This document shows positions 13,820 to 14,605 of a stretch of 14,605 nt of DNA, in pieces. The stretch comes from JAIBAI01 sp044238875 (GTDB lineage: Bacteria; Bacteroidota; Bacteroidia; M30B66), in the NCBI GenBank assembly GCA_044238875.1, contig JBIICM010000050.1, forward strand, positions 1-14,605, written 5' to 3'. Made by a program: the position numbers and the translations under genes. The number at the start of each line of letters is the position of its first letter. The first letter of the stretch is position 1. The notes under the pieces were generated by a model that worked only from the letters and a program-made list of their open reading frames with translations, was not told the origin of the DNA and searched no databases.

Positions 13820-14605
13820 TTGGGATTTTCGTGGTTCATAGCGAAGCGTTTATTGGGAAGAGGTGCTGAAAACCGCATTTCAGGTCCGGTTGTGCGCATT
13901 GCTGTCTTGGCAATTGCGGTGAGTCTTGCGGTGATGATCATTTCAGTTTCTGTAGTAACGGGTTTCCAGCAGGCAATCCGGGCGAAAGTTATCGGTTTCG
14001 GGGCGCATATTCAACTCAGCAATTTTGATTCCAACCAATCCCTTGAAGCAAAGCCTATCCGGCGCGATCCAGACCTTGAAAAACAGCTGCGTCAGCATCC
14101 CTCCGTTAAACATTTGCAGGTGTATGCGGTGAAGCCTGGCATTATCCGCTCAGGTGAAGCCATTCAGGGGGTGTTATTCAAAGGGATAGACCGGCAATAT
14201 GACGTATCATTTCTGAAGTCGCATCTGGTGAGTGGCCGTTTGCCAATATTCACCGATACAAGCCGCTCGCAGGAAGTATTGATCTCAGCCGCACAGGCTC
14301 GCTTGCTAAAACTTTCAGCGGGCAGCAGCTTTGTGATGTTTTTTGTGCAGAACCCTCCGAAGTCAAGAAAATTTACTGTTTCAGGAATTTATGACACGGG
14401 CTTGGGCGAAAATGATTTTGACAAGTTGCATATATGGGGCGATCTCAGGGTGGTTTCGGGCCTTAACAAATGGGAAGTGGGCCAGATAAGCGGATACGAG
14501 CTGCTGCTGAATGATTTCAGGGGATTAGATCAGACAGAGGCGTGGGTGTATGAACAAATTCCGTCGGACTGGAATTCGCAGACAATTCGGGGCCGTTATC
14601 CGCAG
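13820..14605 (+). CDS. FtsX/LolC-E-like ABC transporter permease, N-terminal part (3' partial)
   Basis: The frame runs from a TTG at 13820 to the window end, 262 codons. An in-frame TGA at 13814-13816 bars any earlier start, and no ATG lies before the conserved N-terminus, so TTG is the best start. It gives 'MGFSWFIAKRLLGRGAENRI'; the 'FIAKRL' motif opens many Bacteroidota members of this family. One membrane helix spans about residues 24-46 (rich in Val/Ile/Ala, ending 'VVTGFQQAIRAK'). A MacB-like periplasmic core domain follows, with 'GAHIQLSNFDSN', 'GIIRSGEAIQGVLFKGID', 'SGRLPIFTD' and 'VSGIYDTGLGENDFDK'. Full members have three further helices past the window end. The family extracts lipoproteins or other substrates from the inner membrane using a separate ATPase, not seen here. 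The closest functional guess is LolC/LolE, but it is not certain. Confidence 0.85.
   Translation, partial: MGFSWFIAKRLLGRGAENRISGPVVRIAVLAIAVSLAVMIISVSVVTGFQQAIRAKVIGFGAHIQLSNFDSNQSLEAKPIRRDPDLEKQLRQHPSVKHLQVYAVKPGIIRSGEAIQGVLFKGIDRQYDVSFLKSHLVSGRLPIFTDTSRSQEVLISAAQARLLKLSAGSSFVMFFVQNPPKSRKFTVSGIYDTGLGENDFDKLHIWGDLRVVSGLNKWEVGQISGYELLLNDFRGLDQTEAWVYEQIPSDWNSQTIRGRYPQ

Noticed and set aside
1..14605. Mobile element, toxin-antitoxin or defence island
   Set aside because: There is no transposase, integrase, restriction, nuclease or toxin-like gene, no flanking direct repeats and no tRNA; the genes are envelope or metabolic in character.

Overview
The window looks like chromosomal DNA from a member of the Bacteroidota, probably near the Chitinophagales/Sphingobacteriales. 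The evidence is the gene content: a DUF5686 C-terminus, PurS, a DUF2490 barrel, a NamZ/DUF1343 muramidase, and two secreted proteins ending in 'YPNPAG' type IX secretion (T9SS) sorting domains. A TAnnTTTG-type promoter box also lies directly in front of purS. No RNA genes, CRISPR arrays, insertion sequences or phage genes are visible. Coding density is very high, and no gap exceeds about 130 bases.

Layout. (1) Bases 1-1290, plus strand: the 3' end of a DUF5686 outer-membrane protein, then lptB (lipopolysaccharide-export ATPase) one base later, then purS (purine synthesis) with its own near-leaderless promoter. (2) Bases 1344-9361, minus strand: a tightly packed seven-gene block read from 9361 down to 1344. 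Its order is a large repeat protein with a T9SS tail, a P-loop NTPase, a six-helix membrane protein that looks like an ABC exporter with a dead and truncated nucleotide-binding domain, a small lipoprotein, a small exported protein with YD-like motifs, a DUF2490 outer-membrane barrel and an exported isoaspartyl peptidase/asparaginase. Junctions inside the block are overlaps of 1, 11, 8 and 4 bases, one exact abutment and one 2-base gap. (3) Bases 9462-13813, minus strand: a T9SS protein with two Kazal domains and a PKD domain, a GT-C-like membrane glycosyltransferase, and NamZ at the upstream end. (4) Bases 13820-14605, plus strand: the 5' part of an FtsX/LolC-like permease, divergent from namZ with only 6 bases between the two starts.

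How the genes may work together. Most of the window concerns the cell envelope: LPS export, peptidoglycan muramic-acid removal, lipoprotein or substrate release, and surface proteins. The minus-strand block is the most interesting part. Its predicted products cover the cytoplasm (NTPase), inner membrane (pseudo-ABC exporter), periplasm or lipoprotein layer, outer membrane (DUF2490) and exterior (T9SS propeller). That looks like a trans-envelope module of unknown job; its unity is inferred from gene packing only. The middle of the block (about 2.4-5.4 kb) is visibly more AT-rich than its surroundings.
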